Origin: Arsenophonus sp052174455
GTDB lineage: Bacteria; Pseudomonadota; Gammaproteobacteria; Enterobacterales; Enterobacteriaceae
Direction of reading: 5' to 3'
NCBI GenBank assembly: GCA_052174455.1
Contig: JBQMRP010000063.1
Location: forward strand, 28,375-92,374
Length of the DNA stretch: 64,000 bases
In this document: in pieces, positions 1 to 11,334 of the stretch
Layout of the letters: every line of letters begins with the position of its first letter
How positions within the stretch are numbered: position 1 is the stretch's first letter
Made by a program: the position numbers and the translations under genes
Notes under the pieces: model-generated
What the model saw: the letters and a program-made list of their open reading frames with translations, nothing else
What the model was told of the DNA's origin: nothing
The model's database searches: none

Positions 1-314
1 TTGATATTCAAATTTTAGGACGAACATTAAGAGTTAATTGCCCTAAAGAACAACAAAATGCCTTAAAATGGTCTGCGGCTGAACTTGAGAAACGGATAAA
101 ATATCTAAAAAATCGAACTGGTGTCACAAATACCGAGCAACTTATTTTTATCGTCGCTTTAAATATTTGCCATGAGCTTGCGCAAGAAAAAACAAAAATA
201 CAGAACTACACTGATAATATGAAACAAAAAATCCGCGTATTGCAACATACGATCGAACAGGCATTGCAAGAACAAGCACGTATTACTGGCAGGACAATTT
301 ATTCGTTAGAATAA
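1..314 (+). CDS. zapA: Cell division protein ZapA, second copy, cut by the window start
   Basis: The reading frame is open from base 3 to the TAA at 312-314 and covers residues from about 6 to the C-terminus of ZapA, the small coiled-coil protein that bundles FtsZ at the division ring. It aligns without gaps to the complete copy at 12588-12917. By eye there are about a dozen amino-acid changes (for example Leu to Trp, Asp to Tyr and Glu to Lys) against roughly six silent changes, which suggests weak constraint on this copy. The typical ZapA stretch NRTGVTNTEQLIFIVALN is unchanged. The start codon lies outside the window, so whether it is expressed cannot be judged. The 3' flank carries the same IS1595 and IS256 remnants as the other copy. 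Confidence 0.85.
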   Translation, partial: DIQILGRTLRVNCPKEQQNALKWSAAELEKRIKYLKNRTGVTNTEQLIFIVALNICHELAQEKTKIQNYTDNMKQKIRVLQHTIEQALQEQARITGRTIYSLE

Positions 315-330
315 AATCAATAAATAAACA

Positions 331-562
331 GGCTATACTAGCAAAAGTTGTTGGTAAAATCTCTTATGCTGTATAAAGAAATTTTACTATAGCGGGTTGC
401 TATAAAAAGCAAACCATCATACAGACCAAAGAGATTCTTTCCTTATTCCATGCCAACATAATGCTATATCATCATTAGATGAGCTCGCTGATAATCTATC
501 GCATGATGTCGATTTATGCATTTATGCATTGAAAAAACTGATTTCACTTTATTCTCCCAATA
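331..562 (+). mobile_element. IS1595-family element, 5' fragment
   Basis: This is the left end of an IS1595-family element starting 16 bases after the zapA stop. It begins with the inverted-repeat-like GGCTATACTAGCAAAAGTTG and runs into the start of the transposase, where the longer copy at 55612-56632 reads QIKEILSLL. It stops where the IS256-family copy at 563 begins, and the rest of the element is not found on the far side. The same truncated piece follows the other zapA at 12932-13164. Confidence 0.7.
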
Positions 563-1949
563 AATTATGCTTACTTCTAGTGTGTAGGGTTTATAAGATG
601 ATAGCGAGTATCCTACTGATTGATTTCCTGAATAATGTCAACAACAGAGAGATTATATACCATAAGAAGTCTAGCCTACAGATATCCATAAAACTAGATA
701 TTATCCCGATCCATTAATATTAACTCATCCGTAATATTGGTAGGAAACTGATAGCACCGCTATTGAGCTGGAGTTCAAAACATCCTGTGACAAACATGTA
801 AACACTGTCTTATCGATAGGCGTCAAAGCTGTCGCTAGTAATGGTTATTTGCTACAGGAACCTATACAGATAGGTATAGGCGATGTTGAGGATTAAAGTG
901 TCTAAGGTTAGGGATCGAACAGAAGGAATGGAATATGCTTTAACAGCTCATTACTGCCACCTTATCTGAAGCGTGTAAAAACAGTAAAGAGTTGCTCTTA
1001 TCGCTGTACCTGTGAGATACCATTCCACTGGTGATTTTCACGAAGCTCTGTAGCATTTCTCGATAAAAAAATATATAGTCTTTTATCTCGTCAGTAGCAT
1101 CAACAAAGTGAAACAGCGATAACTTAAATAGGATAGGTAAATAGTAGCTGTGTAATTTAAGCGATACTCGTTATGTTTTTTGAGTAAAGGCGTAACTATT
1201 CTTTTACGTAAACTAATCGCCTTTACCTGCTAGTTAAATTAGCGGCACTGCCCATGAACATAAGAAAAGAATTCTGCTCAAATATAGTTATCGAGAATCA
1301 GAAGCGAACTAGCTAAACTTTTCAATAGCGCTATAAGCGCTCTGAACTTAACCGTATTTTCTAGACTTGATACAGAGACGATCCTTAATTTTTAAAATAA
1401 TAAAAAGTATATTTCCCCGGCACGCAGCATAAATATACTGTTAAATATACAAAAAACAAATAGCTAATTTTTTATGTTCTCAACTCCAGAAAGGCATTTA
1501 ACTGAAAGTTAATGGTGAGTTGCGGAGATTTAGCTATTAGAGAGAGCCGCGATACAGCTGATAAAACCTAATGTTTTGTTGGTAAAATTTTTAACGAAAC
1601 GTAATCTATAGTAATAAAAATTGAAGAAAGAACAAGAAGAACGACTATCATTCTATGATTTTACATTAGTGTCCTGGACATTAATAAGAACGATTAATTC
1701 GATTGAGTTGGCTTTTGCGACAGTATGAGATTACGAAGCTAATTCGCGAAGCTCTGTGATTCAAGAAAAACAACCCTTTCAATTGTATTTAAGAACTCCC
1801 ATCCTGCTCAGAAAAGCTAAACCGTAGTTAAAGTGAATTTGACCCTATTGACCCCTGTGCTAAACAATATCCAATTTAAGGATGTAAAAGAAATTTCTAA
1901 AATATCAGAGTATAATATTATTATTATACACCAGATTTGCTAATAACTC
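563..1949 (+). mobile_element. IS256-family insertion sequence remnant, plus orientation
   Basis: This is an almost full-length but multiply broken copy of the element that recurs throughout the window. The left end resembles GAGTTATGCTCATTTCTG and the right end is TTTGCTAATAACTC. Conceptual translation with frameshifts gives Mutator-type transposase pieces: a GYLLQ-IQIGIGDVE-like stretch near 850-890, and near 1690-1860 the C-terminal region that normally reads RTTNPIESAFATV. Many stops and indels make it certainly inactive. It appears to have inserted into the IS1595 copy that starts at 331. Confidence 0.85.
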
Positions 1950-2904
1950 AACAATTTACTAATTTCTTATCCATAAAAATTCATTTATCTTCAGATAAAG
2001 ATTATCACCTTGTGCAGCAAATCTTGCTGGCTTAGTATCTAAATTAAGTAATTTTTCCAAATTTCTAACCTACTTTTTAGGTAAAGCTACATCATAACCT
2101 AATTTACAGATATAACACCCACAATAATAATAAACTAATAATTGATTCATTTAGCATAGAAAATAGCATATCCATAACTGCTGTTTTTTTGTTCTTTATT
2201 AAATAGGGGTTGCATGTTCAGTTGAGTATATTGAGATCTAAATAGTAATAAATGCCAGATTATCACTTATCTGCAAATTAATTAGGTAATTTCAATATGT
2301 TTATTGATCCAAGATAAATCTGCTGCTGAGCGGCAGAATTAGCGATTAAGCGACAATACTCATCATTAAATAGTAGACAACTAAATCATCAATCGCATCA
2401 CAGAAGTATTTAGCATACCCGTATAAAATACTTTACTAGACTGTTTCAGTATTAATATATCATTGATTAATAAATAATGTAAAAAATTTTGGCACAATCT
2501 ACTATGTAGATTGATATTTGTTAAAAAAGAAATATTAAACGAGACAACTGCCATGCTAACAGCATGGTGTTCATCAATTTTATAATTGTAATGCAAATGA
2601 GCATCAGCCAATCATGAAAAACGATCATAGTTGCATTACACGGTAAACACTGCTCATACAATGAAGTCTATTTCACTAGATCGCTTTGTTTTTCTCATTA
2701 ATAGGTATAGATAAACTTAAGTTATTAACTTTAAATACCTTTTAGTAGAGTAAAATATTACTATCAAAAATATAGAGAAAACCTAGCCAAAAAAATAATA
2801 AGTAAAATTACTGAATTAAATTGATTAATATAACTATTTCAAGGCAACAAAATTCCTATAAAAATAGGATTAAGAGGAAAGTACCGATAAGTTCACTATT
2901 TCTA
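1950..2904. other. No recognisable gene; AT-rich decayed DNA
   Basis: Nothing is assignable between the IS256 remnant and the end of the ubiI pseudogene. A 76-codon open frame on the minus strand at 2381-2611 has no familiar motif and looks like chance or a fragment of a lost gene. In E. coli the neighbour downstream of ubiI is gcvT, but I could not see its motifs here. Confidence 0.5.
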
Positions 2905-4141
2905 AAGAATTTGTCGTAACTTTTGATAACCATTCCATTCATGGCATATCATGCACTCCTAACGCATAACTTGGCAACTGTGGTTTTATATCAGGCAGTG
3001 TATTAGCCAACCGTAATTCAACATCACAAACCATTTTTAATTAGATTATTACTATCAAATAATTTGCGAAATTCTTGTATACTCGCCAACATCAGTAATA
3101 GCCCTATATTTACGTTTACGTTCATAACTTTATAAATAAAGATACTGATCAATATCTTTACCAGTAGTATTCAAACGTCGTAATTATCCAATCAACTCAA
3201 CAACATCCATAAAGCCTTAATTTATATCCTTCTCCTGCTAAAAAGGTGTACTATAGAGTAGTATCACCTAATAAAGCGATACGTTGATCAGAAAAATTTT
3301 GTGCATACTGAGCAATAAGTGGAAAAATCTGACGTTCACTAATTAACTGATAAAAACCGAGGCGCATATCTAAAGCTACACTTAACTCTTTTTTAAATAC
3401 AAAAACCTTTGAATTTAGACGCCTACACGCTTACCTTATTGGTAATAATTAAATAATAGAGCAAAGATGAGAATGTAAATCGATAAAATGCTAAAATACT
3501 ATCATTATAAAAAGATTGATGAGCAGTATGCATATGGGGCATTTCAGTTCAAATCGTAGCAACTAATTCCGTATGTTCACAATCCCATAAGCTAAGTGTA
3601 ATATCCGCTTTTTGCCTAGCCATGATTTAGCAGAATCTACACCAACTGCCAACCTTGTTGTCAACATTTGCTCATTATCAAAAGTCATGAATACTTCATT
3701 CTCACCCCAAATAATTTTTTTCAATCTGTTGTCTGTTAATAACGTAATATTTGTGCTTGATTGAGCCTATTGTCATAAAGACCCGGGAATAATTAAATTT
3801 TCAATAATATATACGAGACCAGATAAACAATTATCCTTAGCATCAAATTGAATTTGAGCAAAGATATCCCCCTGCTGCCAAATCCTTCATTTTCTGATAA
3901 CTACAACTCATTTTTACATAATATTGTTTACCAAACTCCTAAATAATGAAGTAATTTTAATTTGCTGCATTAATAGAAGACCTTCTGAGTAAAGGTGTTT
4001 GTTGCGGATTAAATTAATATTGCAGAAGAGAATCATTAATAATGGCAATCTTCATACATAGTAACATAGTCCACAAGCCAAAGCAAGGCCAACCCCCAAT
4101 GCCTCCATACCTTTGATAACCACATCAAACGATTGCATCGT
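2905..4141 (-). pseudogene. ubiI: Broken ubiquinone C5-hydroxylase gene ubiI (visC)
   Basis: Reading the minus strand across frames gives recognisable UbiI pieces in the right order: MQSFDVVIKGMEALGVGLAL at the N-terminus (from 4141), RLGFYQLISERQIFPL near 3360-3300, QRIALLGDTT near 3285 (the FAD-binding GDAAH region), then GFMDVVELIG and a C-terminal piece with LPSYALGVHDMP near 2950. Several frameshifts and stops break it, and the nucleotide-binding GGGMVG motif is damaged. UbiI is the flavin monooxygenase for C5 hydroxylation in ubiquinone synthesis. It lies directly downstream of ubiH in the same operon order as E. coli ygfB-pepP-ubiH-ubiI. Confidence 0.85.
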
Positions 4142-4163
4142 TAAAATATTTCTTCTTAAATAG

Positions 4164-5342
4164 CTAGAGATGAAATGATCCTTTCATTGTTTTATGGGCT
4201 AAAACATCACGCATAAGTGATAGTGTTTCTATTGCCATCAATCCAATATTACGAGCGATAGTAAAAATCAGATGATTATTTGAAAATAAATGAACCAGAC
4301 TATCGGTTAACTTTATGATCCTTTGACGATCATCACGGCGTTGCATTTGATACTGCATAAGAACCGAGTAAGCTCCCATATCACCGCCATGATTAGCTAT
4401 TTTATTAATTATATTGGCAAGAATCATTACATCACGCATACCAAGATTAAATCCCTGACCTGCAATAGGATGTAAAGTTTGTGCTGCATTACCAACTAAA
4501 ACTAATCGATGAGTAATCAATCTTCTCGCTTGAGAAAGTAATAATGGAAAACAGTACCGTTCACTAATGGCCTTAATTTCACCTAACCGCCAGCCAAACC
4601 ATTTTTGCAATTCCGTCATAAATTGGTCATCACTCCACTGCATAATAGATTGTTGACTTTCTAATGGGTGACACCAAACTAATGAACTACGTCCTTTAGA
4701 CATAGGTAACATCGCTAATGGACCATATTGGGTAAAACGTTCAAAGGCTCGGCCACGCGGCGCTTCGCTAGTTAAAACATTAGCAATAATTGCACATTGT
4801 TGATATGACGCTCGTTGCCATTCAATTTGGCTAATTTTACCTATCATGGAATCGCTGCCATCAGCAGCAACTAATAATTGTCCGGTTAAAACTTTATTAC
4901 TCGTTAATTTAACTGATACATAATCAATCGTGCGCTTAAAAGCAACAACTTTATCAGGACAATATAATTCAACACCCGGTGCCTTTTTAAGCTGCTCAAA
5001 TAAATAATTTCCTGCATCATGCAACTCAACAACATAACCAAGTGCAGCTAGAGAATAATCTTTAGCGCACATATTTACTGCGCCAACATGGCGATGTTCA
5101 GAAACATGAATATTGATAATTGGTGTCAGATACTTATTTAATCCGTGCCATATACCAATTTGATTAAACTGTTCGCAAGTTCCCTGAGCTAATGCAATTG
5201 TTCTGGTATCAAAACCAGGATGCGTCTTGTTAGGTAACCTCGCTTCAATTAATGAAACCTCTAACTTTCCATGACTGAAGGTCGAAATAGCAAGCGCTAA
5301 TAACGCTCCTGTCATACCACCACCAACAATAATTACTTTCAT
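4164..5342 (-). CDS. ubiH: 2-octaprenyl-6-methoxyphenol hydroxylase UbiH
   Basis: This 392-residue protein has the length of E. coli UbiH, the FAD-dependent monooxygenase that hydroxylates C6 of the ubiquinone ring. The N-terminal Rossmann motif VGGGMTG is at residues 6-12, the DG motif (AADGSDS) at about 159-165, and the second FAD motif GNAAQTLHPIAGQGFNLG at 284-301, which is diagnostic of UbiH rather than UbiI or UbiF. The frame is uninterrupted while both operon neighbours, pepP upstream and ubiI downstream, are pseudogenes. That contrast suggests selection still maintains this step. The stop is about 20 bases from the old ubiI start. No clear own promoter is visible, so it may be transcribed through the dead pepP. 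Confidence 0.95.
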   Translation of the reverse strand: MKVIIVGGGMTGALLALAISTFSHGKLEVSLIEARLPNKTHPGFDTRTIALAQGTCEQFNQIGIWHGLNKYLTPIINIHVSEHRHVGAVNMCAKDYSLAALGYVVELHDAGNYLFEQLKKAPGVELYCPDKVVAFKRTIDYVSVKLTSNKVLTGQLLVAADGSDSMIGKISQIEWQRASYQQCAIIANVLTSEAPRGRAFERFTQYGPLAMLPMSKGRSSLVWCHPLESQQSIMQWSDDQFMTELQKWFGWRLGEIKAISERYCFPLLLSQARRLITHRLVLVGNAAQTLHPIAGQGFNLGMRDVMILANIINKIANHGGDMGAYSVLMQYQMQRRDDRQRIIKLTDSLVHLFSNNHLIFTIARNIGLMAIETLSLMRDVLAHKTMKGSFHL

Positions 5343-5344
5343 TG

Positions 5345-6560
5345 ATTCAAATTCTCTGTTTACTTAACTACTGACATAGTGCCTCTATCTCATCATCATC
5401 TTTAATAACAGTCGTTGCCAGATTTTCATTATTCTCTTTAGAGATAAGAATATTATCTTAAATACGGATATCAATTTCTCGATAGACTCACTAGGTATAT
5501 TAGCATCTGATGAAATATAAAGCCCTAACTCAATGCTCAATACCATAATTAAATTCTAACAGATAATCGCAATTGCTATCATAGTTACTAAAATCATGGA
5601 TATTAAGCCCTAAATATAAATTTAAACATGCATAAAAAGGCAAGTGAACTTTACTTTTGATAAATTTATCTAGTTTAGATTCCAAAAAAAAACCAACTTA
5701 ATTAAACTTGCGATCTTCATTTTTATTATTGTCATCATCATTTCATGAATAGTAATCTCAGGTTCATATAGATTAAAGTAATATTTAGTGCCGGTTAATA
5801 CAAAGTCACAAACTTCACGTTGCGATTGACTGAATTTTCCATTAACTGAGAAGATGCACGTAATATCAATAGTATAATCTTGATATTTCTACAGCGAGGT
5901 CAACTAGATTAAATTGCTCGACTTCATAACAGCGTTATTTTTTATAATAAAAATACAGGCATTTCTCCTATATAATGGTATTCATAAGCAGATAATTTTG
6001 CATATTAATTAACAAGCTCATGTTCAATTTATACAAGCAGCTGATATTCATACAATCAGGCTGGCAAATTTACATTGCAAAAATCTTTCTAGCTTCATGT
6101 ATTAGAGCAAGTTTTTAGGTTATTTAAATAATTGAATTTCATGAAGATATTAGCTGCTAGTTAATTTAAGTAAATGGAGCCTTTAATTTTTACCGAGCAT
6201 CTTCCCTTAGCCAATCAATAGCTGCACTAATGATTTGATCCGTATAGGTAAATTCACTTTGAAAATAATAAATAACAGCTAAATCAGTTAATAACTTATA
6301 AAATTGCTTATCAATTTCACTAAACGGTAATGCTTGATTGACACCAAATTTTATAATTATAGCTTAACTTACCCATAAACGATGAGCAAAGTAAGTTTTC
6401 CTATCTCTTGATCAGGCATACAATTAAATAATCCTGTTCTCACTATAGGCTTAATTATATTTAATAATAATTCCTACTGATTTAGGATTAATAATCCTAG
6501 TTAAATAAAGAAAAAACACTGTGCTACTTGATAAGCATATTCACAATCTATACTTCACAA
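5345..6560 (-). pseudogene. pepP: Broken Xaa-Pro aminopeptidase gene pepP
   Basis: Fragments in several minus-strand frames match PepP in order. Near 6330-6190 is SEIDKQFYKLLTDLAVIYYF continuing to AIDWLREDAR. Near 5880-5780 is DITCIFSVNGKFSQSQRE, which contains the segment after the metal-binding aspartates. Near 5660-5420 is PFYAC-LNLYLGLNIHDF (the metal-binding histidine region) followed by ALYISSDANIP. Stops and frameshifts are frequent. PepP is a manganese-dependent peptidase releasing residues before proline. It sits immediately upstream of ubiH as in E. coli. The 5' limit is uncertain because the N-terminal third is hardly readable, and ygfB, expected next, was not recognised. Confidence 0.85.
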
Positions 6561-6660
6561 AAAGCAGATGAAGCGGAAAATAGCTATATTGAGTAGTGCT
6601 ATTTTTAAAAATTTATAACGAGGAATATGAGATATAAATGGTTGTTAAGTCGATGCTTCG

Positions 6661-7628
6661 AGTTGCTAGCAAATCTAGTGTGTAATAGTTAGACTACGTT
6701 CTACTCTGATGTTTTTAAATCTATTTCCTTATCTTTAAATTGAACATTGTTTACCATCAAGATTAGCAGGTCAAATTCCCTTAACCCATTCTAATTTTTC
6801 TAAGCAGTCTAAAAAAGATTAAACATCATTAAAAGGGTTATTTTCTTAACTATAATACTCACGTATTGACTTCATAGCTTCACTGTTACAAAAACTGATT
6901 TAATCGGCTTTATCCTTCTTATTGATTGAGCGCAACACAGTGCACTGACAGGAACTCGTAGAATGCCAGCATCTCTTCTCGGTATTTCTCTAACTTTTCA
7001 TCGTTGCAGAGATGCTTATGCTGAAAACCTTATAAACAAAATATAAAGAGTTTTATTAGCGGCATCATAGCTCTCTGCTAGCCCAAAAATCTCCAACAAT
7101 TACCTTAACTTTCGGTTACATATCTTTGGAGAATGAAAGCAGCATATTAGCTATTTTATGTACCAAATAGCATTGATGCTGGTTATCCTGTAATATCTTT
7201 ACCATACATTCTAAAAAACAAAAACATCGTTTCTCATAGCAAGCTCAAGAAAAATATGGTTAAGTAACACCGTTCGCGCGATCATTCAGAAGTTTGGCCT
7301 AGTGCGCCCTTCTGACTTTTGATAATTACTTTTGACTTTAGTTCTAGCTCATTGCGTCTATGACGCAGTGATATTGATAATGAGCAAGAAGGGAAAGGCG
7401 ATCAGTTTGCCTGACAGAACAGCATATATACTTTCGACAAGAAATAAATATAGAACGCATATCTCTTAAATCATACAAGGGCACCATTGTCTGCGCTCTT
7501 TAACCCATTGCTGTTTCATTTTGCTGATAAAGTATCAAGAAATCTATTCTTTTTACTAAAAACTACCCAGAGTTTTATAAAAATCACCACTGAGATTACC
7601 TTGAAGATGCGGCATTGATAGCTTTGCG
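6661..7628 (-). mobile_element. IS256-family remnant, 3' two thirds
   Basis: The piece begins with the right terminal sequence (GAGTTGCTAGCAAATCTAGTG on the plus strand) and carries, in reverse, the C-terminal and catalytic regions of the transposase up to about 7628. There the match fades. The missing 5' third of the same element and orientation is found at 11335-11781. The simplest reading is one copy interrupted by the intervening 3.7 kb. The joint is decayed, so the exact limit is good to about 20 bases. Confidence 0.75.
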
Positions 7629-8873
7629 GGTTGATATAAAACACAGAACAATATGCTTTATAGAAGATTTAAAAGCGATTTCTAAGCTATCAGTCCACCC
7701 TCAAATCTATTATAAACCTTCAGGATTATTAGTTTCATCTTGATTTACTGATGATCTTTCGATGTTGCGTCCATTCCGCTTTAACTTACTGTAACTACAT
7801 TAATTTTCTGTCAGATAAAAAAGGCATTCGATTTTTATTTTAATGCCCTTACCCGGAAAAATATCTTTCGGCAGTGTTATTTGAAGGAACCATACTTACC
7901 GCAGACACTTTGCGAGCAGTTGTAATTTTATTTTGTAGTTCATAGATGATTTAGTTGCCAAATAAGGTATCTAGGTTAGTCATAATCATTAGTGAAAATT
8001 ATCTATAACAGATCTTAGCTTTATTTTCTGAGTTCTTGCTGATTACTGAAGCTAAAAAAAGTTCTTGTTATTCATTAGCAATACTAGCGTTGATAATTTC
8101 CTCATCCTGATGTCAATTTTCACACAACTTATTTAGTAGTTTAATAGTCTGAATGAGCGCCATTTTAAATTTAATTGACTTATTGATTTTTTTTGAAATA
8201 CTAAACCAAAACTCCCAGGTTGGTTTTAGTAACAAAATAAGAAGTTCTATTAAGCTTGGATTAAACAGTTTTTATTTTGTAGAAAGGAAGAGGGGTATTT
8301 AAGTAGTTTATATTTATTGTTTTCTGTTTTCTGTAAAAATATCTTTTGTGTTTCCCATTTTTAAAGAGATCGATTATTTATTTCTTGGAAAGTTTTATTT
8401 TCTGTTTTTTTTTAGAATGTTTCCCCGTTTTTGTTATTACTCATTTTATGGAATAATTCATTATATCAGAATATACTTCTGTGTCAGAAGTTAATTTTTT
8501 AATTAAAAACTCATAAAAGATACTGCCAGATAGATAAACACTTTGATTTCTGTGAGAAAGGATTTGATCGATTAGAAATTAAATTTAATCATTTACAATG
8601 ATCCTTTTAGCTGGTATTAGAAATTTTTAAATGAGTCTGTGGCACTACATTTTTACTTCTTACCATTTTTAATTCTTAATATTACTCATAAGTTACCCTG
8701 AACCTTAGCAATTTCATCGCTTCATCTCACACTTTTAAAATAGTGTATTTTATTGCAAAATAATAAAACAGTTATTTATTGATCTAATAATTATATTTTA
8801 AAAATATATTTTTAATTCCTTAAAGTACCTTAAATAACGTATTTTTGGAGGCACTCTTATCCTACATCGTCTA
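7629..8873. other. Degenerate DNA, probable plasmid-derived, no gene recognised
   Basis: This is the left part of the segment between the two halves of the split IS256 copy. Minus-strand frames between about 8170 and 7750 give longish peptide pieces with stops, suggesting a former coding region, but I do not recognise a family. From about 8170 to 8870 the sequence is very AT-rich with no open frame, and forms the 3' flank of the nuclease gene. Confidence 0.4.
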
Positions 8874-9458
8874 CTAATATGTAGGTTTTGTATCTTCTGC
8901 TTCGCTCCATAATCGGTTAAATTCTCTTGTGTATTTTTCAGCAATGTCTGGGCGATTACGCAGGTAAATTACATTTTCTGCGTTACGAAATGCGGCACTT
9001 TTCGTATAGTTAAACGACCCCGTTTCAACTGAATGATCATCCACAATCATAAACTTATTATGCATAATCGCATACTTATCATTTAGTCTTACCGGCACGC
9101 GGTGATTTACTAGATATGTCACGGCAGTATATTTTCCACGGTTCGACTTCTTATCTGCAACGACACGGACATTAATACCTCGATTTTGCGCGTCAACAAG
9201 AGCTAAGGCAATGGGCTTACTGGTAAACGAATAGGCAGCAATATCAATTGATATTTTTGCCTCTTCAATTGCTAACAAGATTATCTGTTTTGCTGCTCTT
9301 CCCGGAGAAAAACCAATTTTCACCTCCTGAATGCTCGTACTGATTGAAAGCGGAGATGTAAATATCATAAGAAGTGAAAAAATCGTAGCGGTTACTTTTA
9401 CTTGTTTACTCATCGTTACTGGGACCTTGATACTAAGAGTTACTCTTCTCTTCTTCAT
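8874..9458 (-). CDS. Secreted phospholipase D-superfamily endonuclease (Nuc type)
   Basis: This 194-residue protein has one HxK(x)4D motif: His133, Lys135 and Asp140 in IMHNKFMIVDD, followed by the Gly147/Asn150 pair of ETGSFNYTKSA. This is the signature of the small dimeric PLD-like nucleases such as Nuc of plasmid pKM101. A hydrophobic segment at about residues 23-40 looks like a signal peptide, implying export to the periplasm or beyond. An internal Met16 (start at 9413) would give a more usual signal peptide, and neither start has a strong ribosome site. Relatives commonly sit in plasmid transfer regions, and repA remains lie just upstream, so a plasmid origin is likely. It is the only intact gene in its segment. 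The substrate cannot be read from the sequence: it could be nucleic acid or phospholipid. Confidence 0.85.
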   Translation of the reverse strand: MKKRRVTLSIKVPVTMSKQVKVTATIFSLLMIFTSPLSISTSIQEVKIGFSPGRAAKQIILLAIEEAKISIDIAAYSFTSKPIALALVDAQNRGINVRVVADKKSNRGKYTAVTYLVNHRVPVRLNDKYAIMHNKFMIVDDHSVETGSFNYTKSAAFRNAENVIYLRNRPDIAEKYTREFNRLWSEAEDTKPTY

Positions 9459-9849
9459 CTGATTAAAATCGTAAGGAGTTAATGAAAAGTCATCACGTAA
9501 TTAAGCATTTATGTTATCATCTCACACACGTACAAACCCATACATCCAAAGCTGTACAATCTGCCAATAATAAAATAAATCCCTTGAATCCATGTAAAAA
9601 TATAAAAAATACGACCATGATGATATGTAATATCTTGATAAGAGTGATATAAAAACAACAAACTAGTAAAAGTACCAGTCATGATTAATTTATCCCACTC
9701 TTTTCTAACTAGCTGACGCTCCTCTACATCTTATGTAAATTGATAAACATTATTTTTATTTTTCACCTCGCTTGGTTTTTATTGAATTTTTTAACTTATA
9801 AATCTCTCATTTGCCTTTTTCTAGTTGTTCTTCTTTTTATACTTATATG

Positions 9850-10600
9850 TCAGATTACGATGATTAAAACCACCCTATTTGATTTAAATAGGGTAATGAA
9901 TACTACGATCAGCTAGGTCATTCTCTTTAGATAGTTCCTTAATGTTAAATCTAAACATTTTTAGCAATGAGGTACATCCAGTTTTTAACTGCAGTTTTTC
10001 AAACGGAATTGTAAACTCTCTCTGATTACCACAATGCTTGGAGACTATCTCATAAATTCTTCTGTCTCTCACTTTTTGAGACGGAAGTAGTCGGAACTGA
10101 TTTTTATCATTTTCTTTTTATGTAATAACTGATACAGGCAGTCAGGTAAAGTTACCTTAATCATATCAATATCTTGCTTACCTTTTATTTGAAACTATTC
10201 GGTAATTATCGATAAGACCAAATCCTATACTTTCTTACTTATTCTTCTGAATAAAGTATATTGTCTTAATTGCTGTTTTTTAACTTATCTAATAGATTTT
10301 TTTCCAATTTTTTATAAGTTCTACCACTAATTGTTCTATTTATTATTACAAAAAAAAATTATAAGGCATAAAATAAAGGTTCTACTAATTTCTTGATGAT
10401 TACTCATTGTTTCCTGTAGTTTAGATAGATTAAGAATCCCATACATCTTTATCAAAAACAGTTGCTAATCAATCAGTCATGGAGTTAACAATAACAATTA
10501 CATTAGCATTTATCTATTTTTTAATCTTAATATAGCTGCCTTTCAATACAAAAAATAGATGTTCCATGCTTGCTATCTCATTTCTAATACTCGAAAAATT
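9850..10600 (-). pseudogene. repA: Broken plasmid replication initiator gene (RepA, COG5534 type)
   Basis: The clearest piece is at 9884-10072, where the minus strand reads RDRRIYEIVSKHCGNQREF followed by FEKLQLKTGCTSLLKMFRF. This matches the winged-helix region of replication initiators of the COG5534 group (pattern RRIYE-ARKHCG, then KSGS-LKEFR). Just upstream, in other frames, are IGFGLIDNYRIVSNK near 10220 and a piece corresponding to DWLY...DYFRLRK near 10150-10080. Stops and frameshifts inactivate it. The 5' end is unclear. Next to the PLD-type nuclease gene it marks this stretch as integrated plasmid DNA. The family assignment comes from motif memory, not a search. Confidence 0.65.
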
Positions 10601-11334
10601 AAAATCTCATCAGCAACAAAAAAATTTAATTCATGTTTACGGTGCGGTGAGTAGTGTTTTCAAGTTGCTTACTATCTGATTAATTATATAATCTGCAATA
10701 TCCTCTCAGTCTTATCTATTCCTAGAATTGCTGGTAAAAATCGATCACGTGCTATCAGCACTTGATTTAGCTCGCTTATGTAATTTAAACTCGCTAAAAT
10801 TCACAATATACTTTAGTTAGAAGCTAATATCCTGTGATTTAAAATCTAACATACCATAAGAATTATTCTATATCATAGATATACAGCTAAAACCCACTTA
10901 ACTTATTTTAAGTTAAAATACATAATTGATTTTTTAATCAAGTTTTATCCTCCTTAAATCTGTGGATAACTTTACTTCCAAAACTCGAAAGATAGTAGAT
11001 TTTTTCTCTTTTCTGATAAAATTCTTTGCGCTAATTTTAACCATCACCAAAAACATACCTAAATCAGCATTCATATATCTTCCTTCTCGCTAAGCTCCTG
11101 CACTACATCTCAACCAACGAGTGCAGAAGAGCCGTGGAATTAGAAAGAGAAAAACGCTTACAAGGGGGGGGTAAAAAAAATCTCTAACAGAGTAAAAACA
11201 ACAATGTTTATCGGGATTACTATTTTAGATAGTAAATTCTTATCTACTGGATTGTTGCCAAAAACATAATCTATTAATTAAATTTAATCGATATATAAAG
11301 CACGTAACGGTCTTCTCTCCATTATCAAATATTT
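10601..11334. other. Degenerate DNA, probable plasmid-derived
   Basis: No open frame or known motif is readable. It contains a run of G at 11164-11170 followed by a run of A, a composition unlike the surroundings. Minus-strand frames near 10580-10760 may hold the N-terminal part of the broken replication gene, but this is not secure. Confidence 0.35.

Noticed and set aside
2381..2611. 76-codon open frame on the minus strand
   Set aside because: No recognisable motif or ribosome site; treated as chance or an unidentifiable fragment.
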